DNA of 64,000 bases. Source: an uncultured Alphaproteobacteria bacterium (GTDB lineage Bacteria > Pseudomonadota > Alphaproteobacteria > HIMB59). The notes under the pieces are model-generated. The model worked only from the letters and a program-made list of their open reading frames with translations. It ran no database searches and was not told the DNA's origin. Within the stretch, counting starts at the first letter, position 1, and every line of letters begins with the position of its first letter. Shown in pieces: positions 40,998 to 50,410 of this stretch. Made by a program: the position numbers and the translations under genes. The DNA lies in assembly GCA_902599405.1 (NCBI GenBank), contig CACKFO010000007.1:1-64000 (forward strand), read 5' to 3'.

Positions 40998-41774
40998 AGC
41001 TAAAAAATCTTTATTTCTTAGAAATAATTTTGATTTATTTTTTTTAATATTTTCCCTTCTAAAATCTAACCATCTATCTAATGATATCTTATTTTTTTCA
41101 AGTACATTTTCACAAAAATCTAAAAACATATTTTGAAATTTTTTATTCTTTGATACATCCCAACTCGAGTCAAAAACAAATGTTTTATGTGACTTAGAAA
41201 ACAATTTATTAATTATTTGACTACAGTTTTTACCAACTGCTTTTTGCCCAATACCTTTATCTGACTCCTGATCTTTATTAAATAGATTTAAAACGTACTG
41301 ATCATCTTTATGTTTTGGGTGAAATTTAAAAAATCCATCATAATTAATCGAAAAATATACAACTTTTGTATTTAGATTTTGTTTTTTAAATCCTAAATAC
41401 CAATTTTTTGGCATTATATCTAAATACGCAGATCCTGTAATAATATCGTATTTTTCGAATTTAAAACTTTTTATATTTTTGATTAAATCAAATTTTTTAT
41501 AATTTATATCTATAATTTTATTCTTATTATTTGTTTTTTTCTTAAACTCTTTAATTGACTCAAATGATATGTCTATCATATCCCATGATTGTCTTTTTTT
41601 AAGTTTGGGGTACAAATATCTATAGTTGGAACCTGTTCCACAACCTAAATCAGCAATAGACAATGTTTTGTAGTCTTGAAAATATTTATTAATTTTTTCT
41701 ATAATTCTTTTATTTCTTGAAACTTTATCAATTTTCTCTCGAAGAAATAGCCAATCGTTATTAAATTTATGCAT
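40986..41774 (-). CDS. Class I SAM-dependent methyltransferase
   Basis: SIADLGCGTGSNYRYL motif I. Confidence 0.88.
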   Translation of the reverse strand: MHKFNNDWLFLREKIDKVSRNKRIIEKINKYFQDYKTLSIADLGCGTGSNYRYLYPKLKKRQSWDMIDISFESIKEFKKKTNNKNKIIDINYKKFDLIKNIKSFKFEKYDIITGSAYLDIMPKNWYLGFKKQNLNTKVVYFSINYDGFFKFHPKHKDDQYVLNLFNKDQESDKGIGQKAVGKNCSQIINKLFSKSHKTFVFDSSWDVSKNKKFQNMFLDFCENVLEKNKISLDRWLDFRRENIKKNKSKLFLRNKDFLALKL

Positions 41775-42810
41775 CTTTTATTATCTTGATAAAAAGATCC
41801 CCAGATTGTGTTGGTGTTAAAAATTTTCTCTTATTTTGTGTTAATTTTTTTGATAAATCTGAATTAAATGCATTTTTAGTAATTAATTTTGATAAACTTT
41901 TTTCTTTAAAATTATTTAAGTAGATAATCCCATCCTTTTTTAGAGTACTTATAATTGTTTTAGTTTTATATGTAATAATCTTTTTTTTGAGTTGAAGGGC
42001 ATTAGCAAGTGACATACCAAAACCTTCATATCTACTTACTGAGACATAGAAGTCACACTTAGAATATAGTTTTGATAGTAAATTAGTCGATACATTACTA
42101 TGAAACTTAACTTTTTTACTTAATCTATAATTACTTATAATTTTTAGTAATCTATTATAGTATTTACTCTCTCTAGTTATATCTCCTACAATATTTAATT
42201 TTATTTTATCCATGTATCTTAATTCGTTTAACAGATAATGATAATTCTTTCTCTCAATAATACTTCCCACAGATAGTAAATTTATATTTTTATCCCTTTT
42301 TAATTTATATTTTTTTAATTTTTCTATTCCAGGTTCTACAACTTGAATTTTTCGCTTATTAATTTTAAATTTTTCAAAAATTAGTTGTTTTGTATCATTT
42401 GAAGTGACAATTATTTTTTTCGTTCTCTTATATAATTTTTTAGCATTCTTAAGAAAAAATTGACTCTGATTACCATTAAATTCTAGATAAAGAGGGTGGT
42501 GTATAAGAGCTATTACTACAAATCTATCTAAATAGTTTATTATACTATCAATACACTCAAAAACTAAGCCATCAAAAATTAGTACTGCATTATCAGGTAA
42601 TTTTTCTAAAGTTTTTTTTAGATTTTTTAAGTCATTTTCTTTAGGAAAGGGAAAGCTGTTAGCAAGTTTGATAGCATTTAAATTGAATTTAATTTTTTTT
42701 GCTCTTTTTAATATATTTTTTTCATAAATGTAACCGCCTGTTTTTGTATTAATATCACCCGGATAAATAAAATAATAAGATTTATTGTGTATTACTGATC
42801 TCTTGTTCAT
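41767..42810 (-). CDS. Family-4-like glycosyltransferase
   Basis: LLSVGSIIERKNYHYLL, SVSRYEGFGMSLANAL. Confidence 0.87.
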   Translation of the reverse strand: MNKRSVIHNKSYYFIYPGDINTKTGGYIYEKNILKRAKKIKFNLNAIKLANSFPFPKENDLKNLKKTLEKLPDNAVLIFDGLVFECIDSIINYLDRFVVIALIHHPLYLEFNGNQSQFFLKNAKKLYKRTKKIIVTSNDTKQLIFEKFKINKRKIQVVEPGIEKLKKYKLKRDKNINLLSVGSIIERKNYHYLLNELRYMDKIKLNIVGDITRESKYYNRLLKIISNYRLSKKVKFHSNVSTNLLSKLYSKCDFYVSVSRYEGFGMSLANALQLKKKIITYKTKTIISTLKKDGIIYLNNFKEKSLSKLITKNAFNSDLSKKLTQNKRKFLTPTQSGDLFIKIIKDA

Positions 42811-43189
42811 AAGAAGCCCAAGCTACATTTGACTCAGTTAAAATAATTTTAATTTTATGCAACTTGTTAAAATCTTCTATGTAATCTTTTTGTAATTTAT
42901 CGCATATTCTATCAAAAATATCTTTAGCAAGAAATTCCGTAGAGGTAATAATATTTTTAAATTCTTCAACTTCGTCTAGATTTTTATAACTATAAAATTT
43001 TAATACGTCAGAGAGAATTTCTGTTACAACCCCGAGATCCATAATAATGTTATATTTGTTAATCTCTTTTGCATAAAACTCAGCATCAACTATGTAGGTC
43101 GCTCCATGCATATTCTGTGCTGGTCCAAAAACCTCACCCGGGAGAGAATGTGCAATTAAAATATTATTTCGAACAGTAATTGAATACAT
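42782..43189 (-). CDS. Divergent 6-pyruvoyl/6-carboxy-tetrahydropterin synthase-fold protein
   Basis: IAHSLPGEVFGPAQNMHGATYIVDAEF, IIMDLG, TSTEFLAKDIFDRI, TESNVAWASYE. Confidence 0.82.
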   Translation of the reverse strand: MYSITVRNNILIAHSLPGEVFGPAQNMHGATYIVDAEFYAKEINKYNIIMDLGVVTEILSDVLKFYSYKNLDEVEEFKNIITSTEFLAKDIFDRICDKLQKDYIEDFNKLHKIKIILTESNVAWASYEQEISNTQ

Positions 43190-43190
43190 T

Positions 43191-44153
43191 TTAATACTTT
43201 ATAGCATGCATTATGCTTTCTGGATTATTTAATATTGAAATATAATCTTTCTCTAAGTCCTGAAAGTCACTTTCAGTGTTTATTAATTTAAGAAGCTGGT
43301 TATTAGATAAAGCATTAATTGCTAAATTCAATCTCTTTTTATAATCATATTTTTTTGATAAATATTCTGGAATATTTGAAACTTGAGAACCAATAATTTT
43401 TAATCTCTTTGAGTGAAAATTACCTCCTAAATTTATATGACCTTTTCTATTTCCATACCAACTAGCCTCAATAAATTTTCCCTCTAAATTTAATTTTTTT
43501 AGTGATTGGTTTAATACATCATAATTAGATGTTGTATTAATTATAACATCTAAGTCTTTAATTTTTTTAAAATTAATAAATTTTAGTCCTAAAATATTAG
43601 CAAATTTCTTCTTTTTAATATTTATGTCAGTAATAAAGACATTTTTAAATTTTAGTAATTTATAATAGTAGGCAGTTAAAATACCAACAGAGCCCATCCC
43701 TATTATCAATATTTTGTTATTTAATTTTGCTTGAGTATCCCAAAAAATATTAATAGCTGTTTCCATATTTGCTGTTAGTAAATATTTTCGAATATCACCA
43801 TTACCTTTTAAAATATTCACATTATTTATATCAATCTTAAATAGTGACTGATGGGGGTAAAGGCAGAATGTATTTTTATTTAAATATTTTTTTGGGCCTT
43901 CAACTATTTTACCAACATTAATGTAACCGTATTTAATTGGAAAAGAAAAAGATCCCTCTTGAAAAGGAGATTTCATTATATCGAACTGATCTTTGCTAAT
44001 ATTACCAGATGCTACTAATCTCTCAGTGCCCTTACTAATTCCTGAATAAAGAGTTTTTACAAGAACAGTTTTAGAATTTTTTTTATAGCTTAGTATTTTT
44101 TTCTTAATAATTGGTTTATTTTCATTCTTAAGCCATAGAGAATAAGTTTCCAT
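43191..44153 (-). CDS. Zinc-type alcohol dehydrogenase/MDR-like protein
   Basis: TLYSGISKGTERLV, KYGYINVGKIV, ILIIGMGSVGILTAYYY Rossmann; start METYSLW inferred. Confidence 0.83.
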   Translation of the reverse strand: METYSLWLKNENKPIIKKKILSYKKNSKTVLVKTLYSGISKGTERLVASGNISKDQFDIMKSPFQEGSFSFPIKYGYINVGKIVEGPKKYLNKNTFCLYPHQSLFKIDINNVNILKGNGDIRKYLLTANMETAINIFWDTQAKLNNKILIIGMGSVGILTAYYYKLLKFKNVFITDINIKKKKFANILGLKFINFKKIKDLDVIINTTSNYDVLNQSLKKLNLEGKFIEASWYGNRKGHINLGGNFHSKRLKIIGSQVSNIPEYLSKKYDYKKRLNLAINALSNNQLLKLINTESDFQDLEKDYISILNNPESIMHAIKY

Positions 44154-44182
44154 AATAATTATATAAATGTTAAATATCACTT

Positions 44183-44941
44183 ATGCTATCAAAGTTTTGG
44201 TCCGATTTAACATCAGCAGACATTAGTAAATTAGGTAAAAATAAAATACTTATTCTCCCATTTTCATCTGTAGAACAACATGGAGAGCACCTTCCATCAG
44301 GTACTGATAAATTAATATTAGATGGAATTTTAAATACTTTTATTAAGAAATATCCCAAACTCAATAAATATTTAATTCTACCAAATATTTCTATAGGTTC
44401 AGCGAGTGAGCATAATAGCTTTGAGGGCACTCTATCTTCGAACTCTACAAATTATATTGATTATATTATCAGCATAGTTGGTGACCTGTGTATTCGTAGA
44501 TATAAAAAATTTATCTTTTTAAATAGTCATGGCGGACAAATTAGTCACTTAGATATAGCTGCTAAAGAAATTAAAAGTAGATATAAAGCTGTCGATATTG
44601 TTAAGGCACATTATTTTCTATTTAAAGGTTTTGAAAAAATTATTCCAAAAAAGGAATTACTTTATGGATATCATGGAGGTGAATTTGAAACATCAATAAT
44701 GCTCCACCTTTATCCAGAATTGATAAAATTAAATAAAATTAAAAGAAACAAACTCTCATCTGACTTTAAATCTAAAAAAATAATTTCTTATGAAAGAATT
44801 ATTAAAAGAGCTTGGAATACAAAAGATTTGTCCAAGACAGGTATAATTGGCAATCCTACAAAATCCTCTGCAGATAAAGGAAAAAGAATTCTAGATCTTA
44901 CATCAAGAACCTTAAAAAAAATAATTGATGAAATGAAGTAG
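44183..44941 (+). CDS. Creatininase-family amidohydrolase
   Basis: LPFSSVEQHGEHLPSGTD, FLNSHGGQISHLD, GYHGGEFETSIML. Confidence 0.9.
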   Translation: MLSKFWSDLTSADISKLGKNKILILPFSSVEQHGEHLPSGTDKLILDGILNTFIKKYPKLNKYLILPNISIGSASEHNSFEGTLSSNSTNYIDYIISIVGDLCIRRYKKFIFLNSHGGQISHLDIAAKEIKSRYKAVDIVKAHYFLFKGFEKIIPKKELLYGYHGGEFETSIMLHLYPELIKLNKIKRNKLSSDFKSKKIISYERIIKRAWNTKDLSKTGIIGNPTKSSADKGKRILDLTSRTLKKIIDEMK

Positions 44942-45015
44942 TGGAGGCCCACCCCGGAATCGAACCGAGCTACAAGGATTTGCAGTCCTCTGCATAACCA
45001 ATCTGCCAGCGGGCC
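44942..45015 (-). tRNA. tRNA-Cys (anticodon GCA), CCA encoded
   Basis: Reverse strand ggcccgctggcagattggttatgcagaggactgcaaatccttgtagctcggttcgattccggggtgggcctcca; discriminator U. Confidence 0.96.
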
Positions 45016-45036
45016 ATAAAAATTAGCATAACACTT

Positions 45037-45735
45037 TTATTGATATTTGTAATCGGGATTAGTGCCAGATGTATATTCTATACCATCAATTACTACTTTT
45101 GGCCAAGTACCAATTCCAATAAGTTTGGGCCTTGACTCCAGATATTCTAAAATACCTTGAATCTTTTCAAAATCACTCATAAATTTTTTTAACTTTGGAA
45201 AGTTATCTAAAATTTTATCATCTAATAGCAATGCAAGTGAAACATGATGATAAACATTAAAATCACAAAAAAATGCTCTTTCTCCTAAAAAAAAATTTCC
45301 TTCATATTTACTTAGTAACTTTTCAAAATTTGTAAAAGCTTTAGGTAAAATTTCATCTAAAAGATTTTTTTTATTCTTTAAGTGCATTTCACCAACCCAA
45401 ACATTTATTGTTGGATTTAAAGGAAAAAATAAATCATGGGCTGACTCAAATATAGAGTCAGCATATGCCACCATTTCCTCATTATTGGGGATATTCTTTG
45501 TAAGTTTAGCTATATATCTTGAGATAGTATTGCTTTGCCATATTTCAATTTTCTCATCTATAACAAGCAAAGGTAATTTATGAAAAATCACCTCTTTTTT
45601 GACATCACCCCATGGTTTTTTAAAATAATCCCATGCCATTTCATATGAATATTCGATACCCGCAGTATGTAGCATCATCCTTGGAGCCTCACACAGAGCT
45701 CTAAGATTGAAATAGATTAACTGTAGTTTAGACAT
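45037..45735 (-). CDS. Glutathione S-transferase family protein
   Basis: LIYFNLRALCEAPRMMLHTAGIEYSYE, KLPLLVIDEKIEIWQSNTISRYIA. Confidence 0.88.
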   Translation of the reverse strand: MSKLQLIYFNLRALCEAPRMMLHTAGIEYSYEMAWDYFKKPWGDVKKEVIFHKLPLLVIDEKIEIWQSNTISRYIAKLTKNIPNNEEMVAYADSIFESAHDLFFPLNPTINVWVGEMHLKNKKNLLDEILPKAFTNFEKLLSKYEGNFFLGERAFFCDFNVYHHVSLALLLDDKILDNFPKLKKFMSDFEKIQGILEYLESRPKLIGIGTWPKVVIDGIEYTSGTNPDYKYQ

Positions 45736-45774
45736 AAAGTTTATATTAATATTTTTATATTATAAATATTTGTC

Positions 45775-47160
45775 ATGAAAACTAAAAATTATTTATCTGA
45801 AGCACAAAATTTTCTTAAGAGAAATACACAAGTAAAATCATTCGATATTGTAATACATGATTGTAATGGTGTAGGTCGTGGAAAAATAATAAGAAGAAAT
45901 GAGTTATTAAATTTGTATAAGTCAGGTAGGCAATTTCCTCTTTCATTACTTGGAATGGATATTACTGGTGAGGATACACCTGAAACAGGATTGATTTTAG
46001 AGCAAGGTGATGGTGACATAAAAGCTTGGCCTGTACCATCATCACTAAAGTTATTGCATAACAGCAAACCACCAAGAGGTGAGTTATTCATGAACATGTA
46101 TGATATTGATGGAAAAAAATTGTTAACAGATCCAAGAAACGTTTTGGAAAATAAAATTCAAGATTTTAAAAAAAAAGGAATTAATTTTTATGCAGCATTT
46201 GAGCTAGAATTTTTTCTTGTTTCAAATGAATTGGATGAGTATGGAAAACTTAAACCAGCAAAATCTATAATTGGAAAAAGAGCATCAATTAAAAGGACAG
46301 ATGTATATTCAGTAGATCATCTCCATGGTATGTTACCTTTAATTGATGATATTTATGAAGCTACAAAACTTGCAAAAATAGATGCTGAAACTATTATTTC
46401 AGAGTACGCACCCGGTCAATACGAATTAACATTAAAACATCAAAAATCGTTACTAAAAGCTGCTGATGATATTTTAAGGCTAAAAAGAATTATAAGAGCA
46501 CAAGCAAGAAAACATGGAGTCACTGCATGCTTTATGGCAAAACCTATGGAAAATATTTCTGGTTCTGGAATGCATTTTCATATTTCACTTTATGATCAAA
46601 AAGAAAAAAATATTTTTGCCGAAAGAAATAATGAAAAAATAAATAAAAATCTTAATTATGCACTTGGGGGTCTTTCAAAAACCATGGGTGAAAGTATGTT
46701 GATATTCGCACCAAACGCTAATAGTTGGAGGAGATTTGTTTCAGGGTCTTATGCACCAACAAAGCCTAATTGGGGAATAGATAACAGATCAGTTGCTTTT
46801 CGAATACCAAGTAGTAATAAAAATAATAGAAGGATAGAACATAGAGTCTCAGGAGTTGATGCAAACCCATATTTAGTAGCCTTAACTATAATTTCAGCAA
46901 TTGAATTAGGAATTCAAAATAAAATTTCTCCAGATAAACAAACAACCGGAAATGCTTATTTAAAGAAAAATAATCAAAAATACAAAATTCCTTCTGACTG
47001 GAATTCATCAATTATGCTATCTAAGAAATCCTCTTTTTTAAAACAAACTTTAGGCCCAGAATTACATAAGGCGTTTATAGCCATTAAGGAAATGGAATAT
47101 CTTAAATTTGCTAGTACTATATCAGAATTAGATATTGATTTATATTTAGATGCTATTTAA
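45775..47160 (+). CDS. Glutamine synthetase-family ligase (GlnA/PuuA-like)
   Basis: FYAAFELEFFL, GQYELTLKH, GSGMHFHISL, RIPSSNKNNRRIEHRVSGVDANPYL. Confidence 0.9.
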   Translation: MKTKNYLSEAQNFLKRNTQVKSFDIVIHDCNGVGRGKIIRRNELLNLYKSGRQFPLSLLGMDITGEDTPETGLILEQGDGDIKAWPVPSSLKLLHNSKPPRGELFMNMYDIDGKKLLTDPRNVLENKIQDFKKKGINFYAAFELEFFLVSNELDEYGKLKPAKSIIGKRASIKRTDVYSVDHLHGMLPLIDDIYEATKLAKIDAETIISEYAPGQYELTLKHQKSLLKAADDILRLKRIIRAQARKHGVTACFMAKPMENISGSGMHFHISLYDQKEKNIFAERNNEKINKNLNYALGGLSKTMGESMLIFAPNANSWRRFVSGSYAPTKPNWGIDNRSVAFRIPSSNKNNRRIEHRVSGVDANPYLVALTIISAIELGIQNKISPDKQTTGNAYLKKNNQKYKIPSDWNSSIMLSKKSSFLKQTLGPELHKAFIAIKEMEYLKFASTISELDIDLYLDAI

Positions 47161-47938
47161 CTTTATCTAGAAAATCATTAAGCTCTTTTTCTTCCATTTT
47201 AATAAGATGTTTTTCTTCAGGGTATACACCACTATTAAATTCATCAACAAACATCTTAAAACCTTTTATTCTTAATTCTTGTAATTCTCTCTCTTTAATT
47301 TCTAAATCTACATATTTTTTTGCATGTCGAGGATAATGACCAACGTTTGTACCAAGTATATCATTACAAAATAAATATTGTGTATCACACACATCACCAC
47401 AACCCATACCCATAGTTATCATTTTAGTATTCTTTGTTATAAATTCTGCAAGCTCAACTGGTACCACCTCAACTTCTACGCAAGCCGCTCCAGCATTTTC
47501 GAGATCTTTTACTTTTTGATATACTTTAAATGCTTCATTTGATGTTTTTCCTACAGCTCTGTAATTAGTCCATGTTGCAATATTTGGGACTAATCCAACG
47601 TGTGCAGTTACAGGTATTCCCTCTTTTGCCATAGCTTCAATAAAGTTAATTGAGTGTGAACAATAAATAGCATCTGCTCCCATTTCCATTATTTCAAAAC
47701 CTTTTTTTATTGCCTCTTGAGGAGAACTCACCAACCCATGTTTAAGACCAACAGATAAAAATGCTGTTGGAGCAACATTTCTTACATCCTTGAAATGATG
47801 ATCGGGTTCACAGGAAATTATTTCAATTCCTGCTTTATAGGCAGCTTCTGCCTCTTTTGCTGTATCTATATGAGTTTGAGGCCACTTCTTTTTCCCTTTT
47901 TGACTCCATAAATCAAAAACGGTAGTTCTTTTAGCCAT
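47153..47938 (-). CDS. Divergent PanB (ketopantoate hydroxymethyltransferase)-like protein
   Basis: VTAHVGLVP...YRAVGKTSNEAFKVYQKVKDLENAGAACVEVEVVPVELAEFIT...NDILG...SGVYPEEKH aligns with the PanB C-terminal half. Confidence 0.8.
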   Translation of the reverse strand: MAKRTTVFDLWSQKGKKKWPQTHIDTAKEAEAAYKAGIEIISCEPDHHFKDVRNVAPTAFLSVGLKHGLVSSPQEAIKKGFEIMEMGADAIYCSHSINFIEAMAKEGIPVTAHVGLVPNIATWTNYRAVGKTSNEAFKVYQKVKDLENAGAACVEVEVVPVELAEFITKNTKMITMGMGCGDVCDTQYLFCNDILGTNVGHYPRHAKKYVDLEIKERELQELRIKGFKMFVDEFNSGVYPEEKHLIKMEEKELNDFLDKVK

Positions 47939-48923
47939 TGTTATTAGATGGAACAGCTACATTTAATTCGTAAGAAGGGTCTTTTGCCTGTTTAAATATA
48001 GTAGGTATTATTTCAGAGTAAGCACCCCAGAGACCTTTCTTGGCTGGTGGCATCTGATCTTTAACTAATTGATGCAGTTTAGGCAAGTTATGCGAAGGCA
48101 CAGTTGGGAACATATGGTGTTCAATATGATATTCCATCTGCCAATATAAAAAACTGAAGATCGGGTTTAAATGCATTGTTCTAGTACTATATCTGTGATC
48201 TTTAATATTATCTTTTAACCCAGTGTGTTGAGTTAATCCAAAAAGTCTTTTGAGTGTTATCCCATAAAAGTTTGGAAGTAAAAAATATAAAACTGGTAAC
48301 CAAGACTGAAAAGCAATTGATATTGTTATTAATAAGATCCAAATACCAACATGTAATCTTGAGGAGTTTATACATTTTTGATGTTCTTTTTCAGGAATAA
48401 CTTGTTTCATTACTTCTGTTTTTTTGCCTAAAGCATGAAGAATAGTTTCGTATTGAGTTGTTTTTTTAAAATTAATTATGTCAAAGAAAGGTATGAATAA
48501 ACTGAAAAAGTAAAAAACATCGGTTGGTCTTCTAATTGCAATTTCAAAATCAAGAGGATCATCAAAGTAAGTATAACCATGATGACGAAAATGTGACCAT
48601 CTCCATCTTACTGGTTCAAAACCATTCATATAACTACCAATTTGATAAAAAAAGTTATTCCAATAGTTCGTTTTAAAAGCTGTTTTATGTCCAGTTTCGT
48701 GCCAAATAGGATCTGCGCAATTCCATATATTTCCATAAATTAAAAAAAATAATAAAGACCACCAAGTCCCCCATGTCATATAAGCTAAAACACCGAATAC
48801 AATTAAAGACCCAAAGAAAATAAACATGTGTTTAAAACCTTGATAATCCGACTTCTTAAGAAGCTTTACAAACTCTTCTTTATCAACGTCACAATGATGC
48901 CATTTGTCTAAGTCAACTTTCAT
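47931..48923 (-). CDS. Membrane fatty acid desaturase-family protein
   Basis: His boxes WHETGHK, HFRHHGYTYFDD, YHIEHHMFPTVPSHNL. Confidence 0.92.
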   Translation of the reverse strand: MKVDLDKWHHCDVDKEEFVKLLKKSDYQGFKHMFIFFGSLIVFGVLAYMTWGTWWSLLFFLIYGNIWNCADPIWHETGHKTAFKTNYWNNFFYQIGSYMNGFEPVRWRWSHFRHHGYTYFDDPLDFEIAIRRPTDVFYFFSLFIPFFDIINFKKTTQYETILHALGKKTEVMKQVIPEKEHQKCINSSRLHVGIWILLITISIAFQSWLPVLYFLLPNFYGITLKRLFGLTQHTGLKDNIKDHRYSTRTMHLNPIFSFLYWQMEYHIEHHMFPTVPSHNLPKLHQLVKDQMPPAKKGLWGAYSEIIPTIFKQAKDPSYELNVAVPSNNNG

Positions 48924-48963
48924 TTACAAAAAAATACCATAAACTAAAAAAAAATAAATAAGG

Positions 48964-49386
48964 TCAGACAAAAGATCCTATTGCACCAGCTATGGCAAGA
49001 ATCAGGCCCAATCTAGATAAAGACCCAGAATTTTTAATATATTTTTGATTGGGGGATAGGCTTTTTCTAGCTGATACATATAAATGCATATTTATAAATA
49101 TTGCTGTTATTAAAATTAAGCTAGCTCCAAATAATTTCATATGAAAAGCCCAACCTAAATTAAATGAGCCGTATATTACCAATAGCAAAATAATTCCAGT
49201 AACCCACATTGTGATGATAGCTAATAAAGATAAAAATGCTAAAACCTTAAAACCTTTGGCCAAATGAGGCTCAGGCACTTTACCTTCTTTTTTATATATA
49301 GATTGTATAACAGCACTACCAATACCTCCTCCTCCAGCAATAAACAGGGATATAAGATGAAGAAACTTACAAATGTATATAATCAT
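48964..49386 (-). CDS. Four-TM hypothetical membrane protein (DUF2269/CopD-like topology)
   Basis: Hydrophobicity; KFLHLISLFIAGGGGIGSA. Confidence 0.6.
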   Translation of the reverse strand: MIIYICKFLHLISLFIAGGGGIGSAVIQSIYKKEGKVPEPHLAKGFKVLAFLSLLAIITMWVTGIILLLVIYGSFNLGWAFHMKLFGASLILITAIFINMHLYVSARKSLSPNQKYIKNSGSLSRLGLILAIAGAIGSFV

Positions 49387-49437
49387 ACAAAAAAAATATC
49401 ATAATTTAATATTTATGAGTTAATATATTTTTAAAAG

Positions 49438-50409
49438 TTGATTAAAAAAAAGATTGTCACAATAGTCGGTGCTGGCGTCATTGGTGCTGGATGGGCTGCT
49501 AGAATGCTAGCATGTGGTCTAATAGTTAACGCTTATGACCCAAGTGTTAAGGCAAGAAAGCAACTATTATTTAATACCAAAACAGCTTTAAAGAGCCTTC
49601 AAAGATTAGGTTTAAATAAAAATGCAAAACTTAGTAATTTGAAAATTTATTCTGATCTCAAAGAGTCCCTTCATTTAACCACCTTTGTCCAAGAAAATGC
49701 TCCAGAGAATGAAAAGTTAAAGAAGAAACTTCTCAAAGATATAGATAAATTATTGCCAAAAAATATAATCATTGCGTCTAGTTCATCAGGACTTTTGCCT
49801 ACAAGAATTCAATCTTTATGTAATTATCCAGAAAGAGTTTGTATAGGACATCCATTTAACCCTGTATATTTATTACCTCTTGTCGAGTTGGTATCAGGAA
49901 AGCAAACAAAGAAAAACACAATTATCAGAGCTAAGAAGTTTTACGAGGAAATAGGAATGAAGCCTTTGATTGTAAAAAAAGAAATTGAGGGCTATATATC
50001 TGATCGCTTACAAGAGGCTCTTTGGAGAGAGGCACTTCACATAATTAAAGATGGCATTGCTTCAACTCAAGATGTTGACGATGCGATTGTTTATGGACCT
50101 GGATTACGATGGTCTTTTATGGGTGTTTGTCTAACTTTTCATCTTGCAGGAGGGCAAACTGGTATGAAACACATGTTAGAGCAGTTTGGACCTGCTCTTA
50201 AATTACCTTGGACTAAATTAAAGGCGCCAAAACTTGATGCAAAGCTAAAAAAATTAATGATTTCAGGCACAAAAAAACAGGCAGGAAAATACACTATAAA
50301 AGATCTAGAGGTGCAAAGAGATATTTTTTTGATTGAAATCATGAAAACTTTGAATAAATATCAAAGTAATAATTTTCCTAATTGGAATAAAACATTTAAT
50401 AAATTTTAA
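49438..50409 (+). CDS. 3-hydroxyacyl-CoA dehydrogenase-fold protein, likely L-carnitine 3-dehydrogenase (TTG start)
   Basis: GAGVIGAGWAARMLACGLIVNAYDP, IGHPFNPVYLLPLVELVSG; adjacent to GBB dioxygenase. Confidence 0.82.
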   Translation: MIKKKIVTIVGAGVIGAGWAARMLACGLIVNAYDPSVKARKQLLFNTKTALKSLQRLGLNKNAKLSNLKIYSDLKESLHLTTFVQENAPENEKLKKKLLKDIDKLLPKNIIIASSSSGLLPTRIQSLCNYPERVCIGHPFNPVYLLPLVELVSGKQTKKNTIIRAKKFYEEIGMKPLIVKKEIEGYISDRLQEALWREALHIIKDGIASTQDVDDAIVYGPGLRWSFMGVCLTFHLAGGQTGMKHMLEQFGPALKLPWTKLKAPKLDAKLKKLMISGTKKQAGKYTIKDLEVQRDIFLIEIMKTLNKYQSNNFPNWNKTFNKF

Positions 50410-50410
50410 T

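Noticed and set aside
45775-47160. Calling the glutamine synthetase-family gene as the ammonia-assimilating glnA
   Set aside because: Sequence looks PuuA/GlnA-like divergent and no nitrogen-regulation neighbours are present, so the specific function is left open
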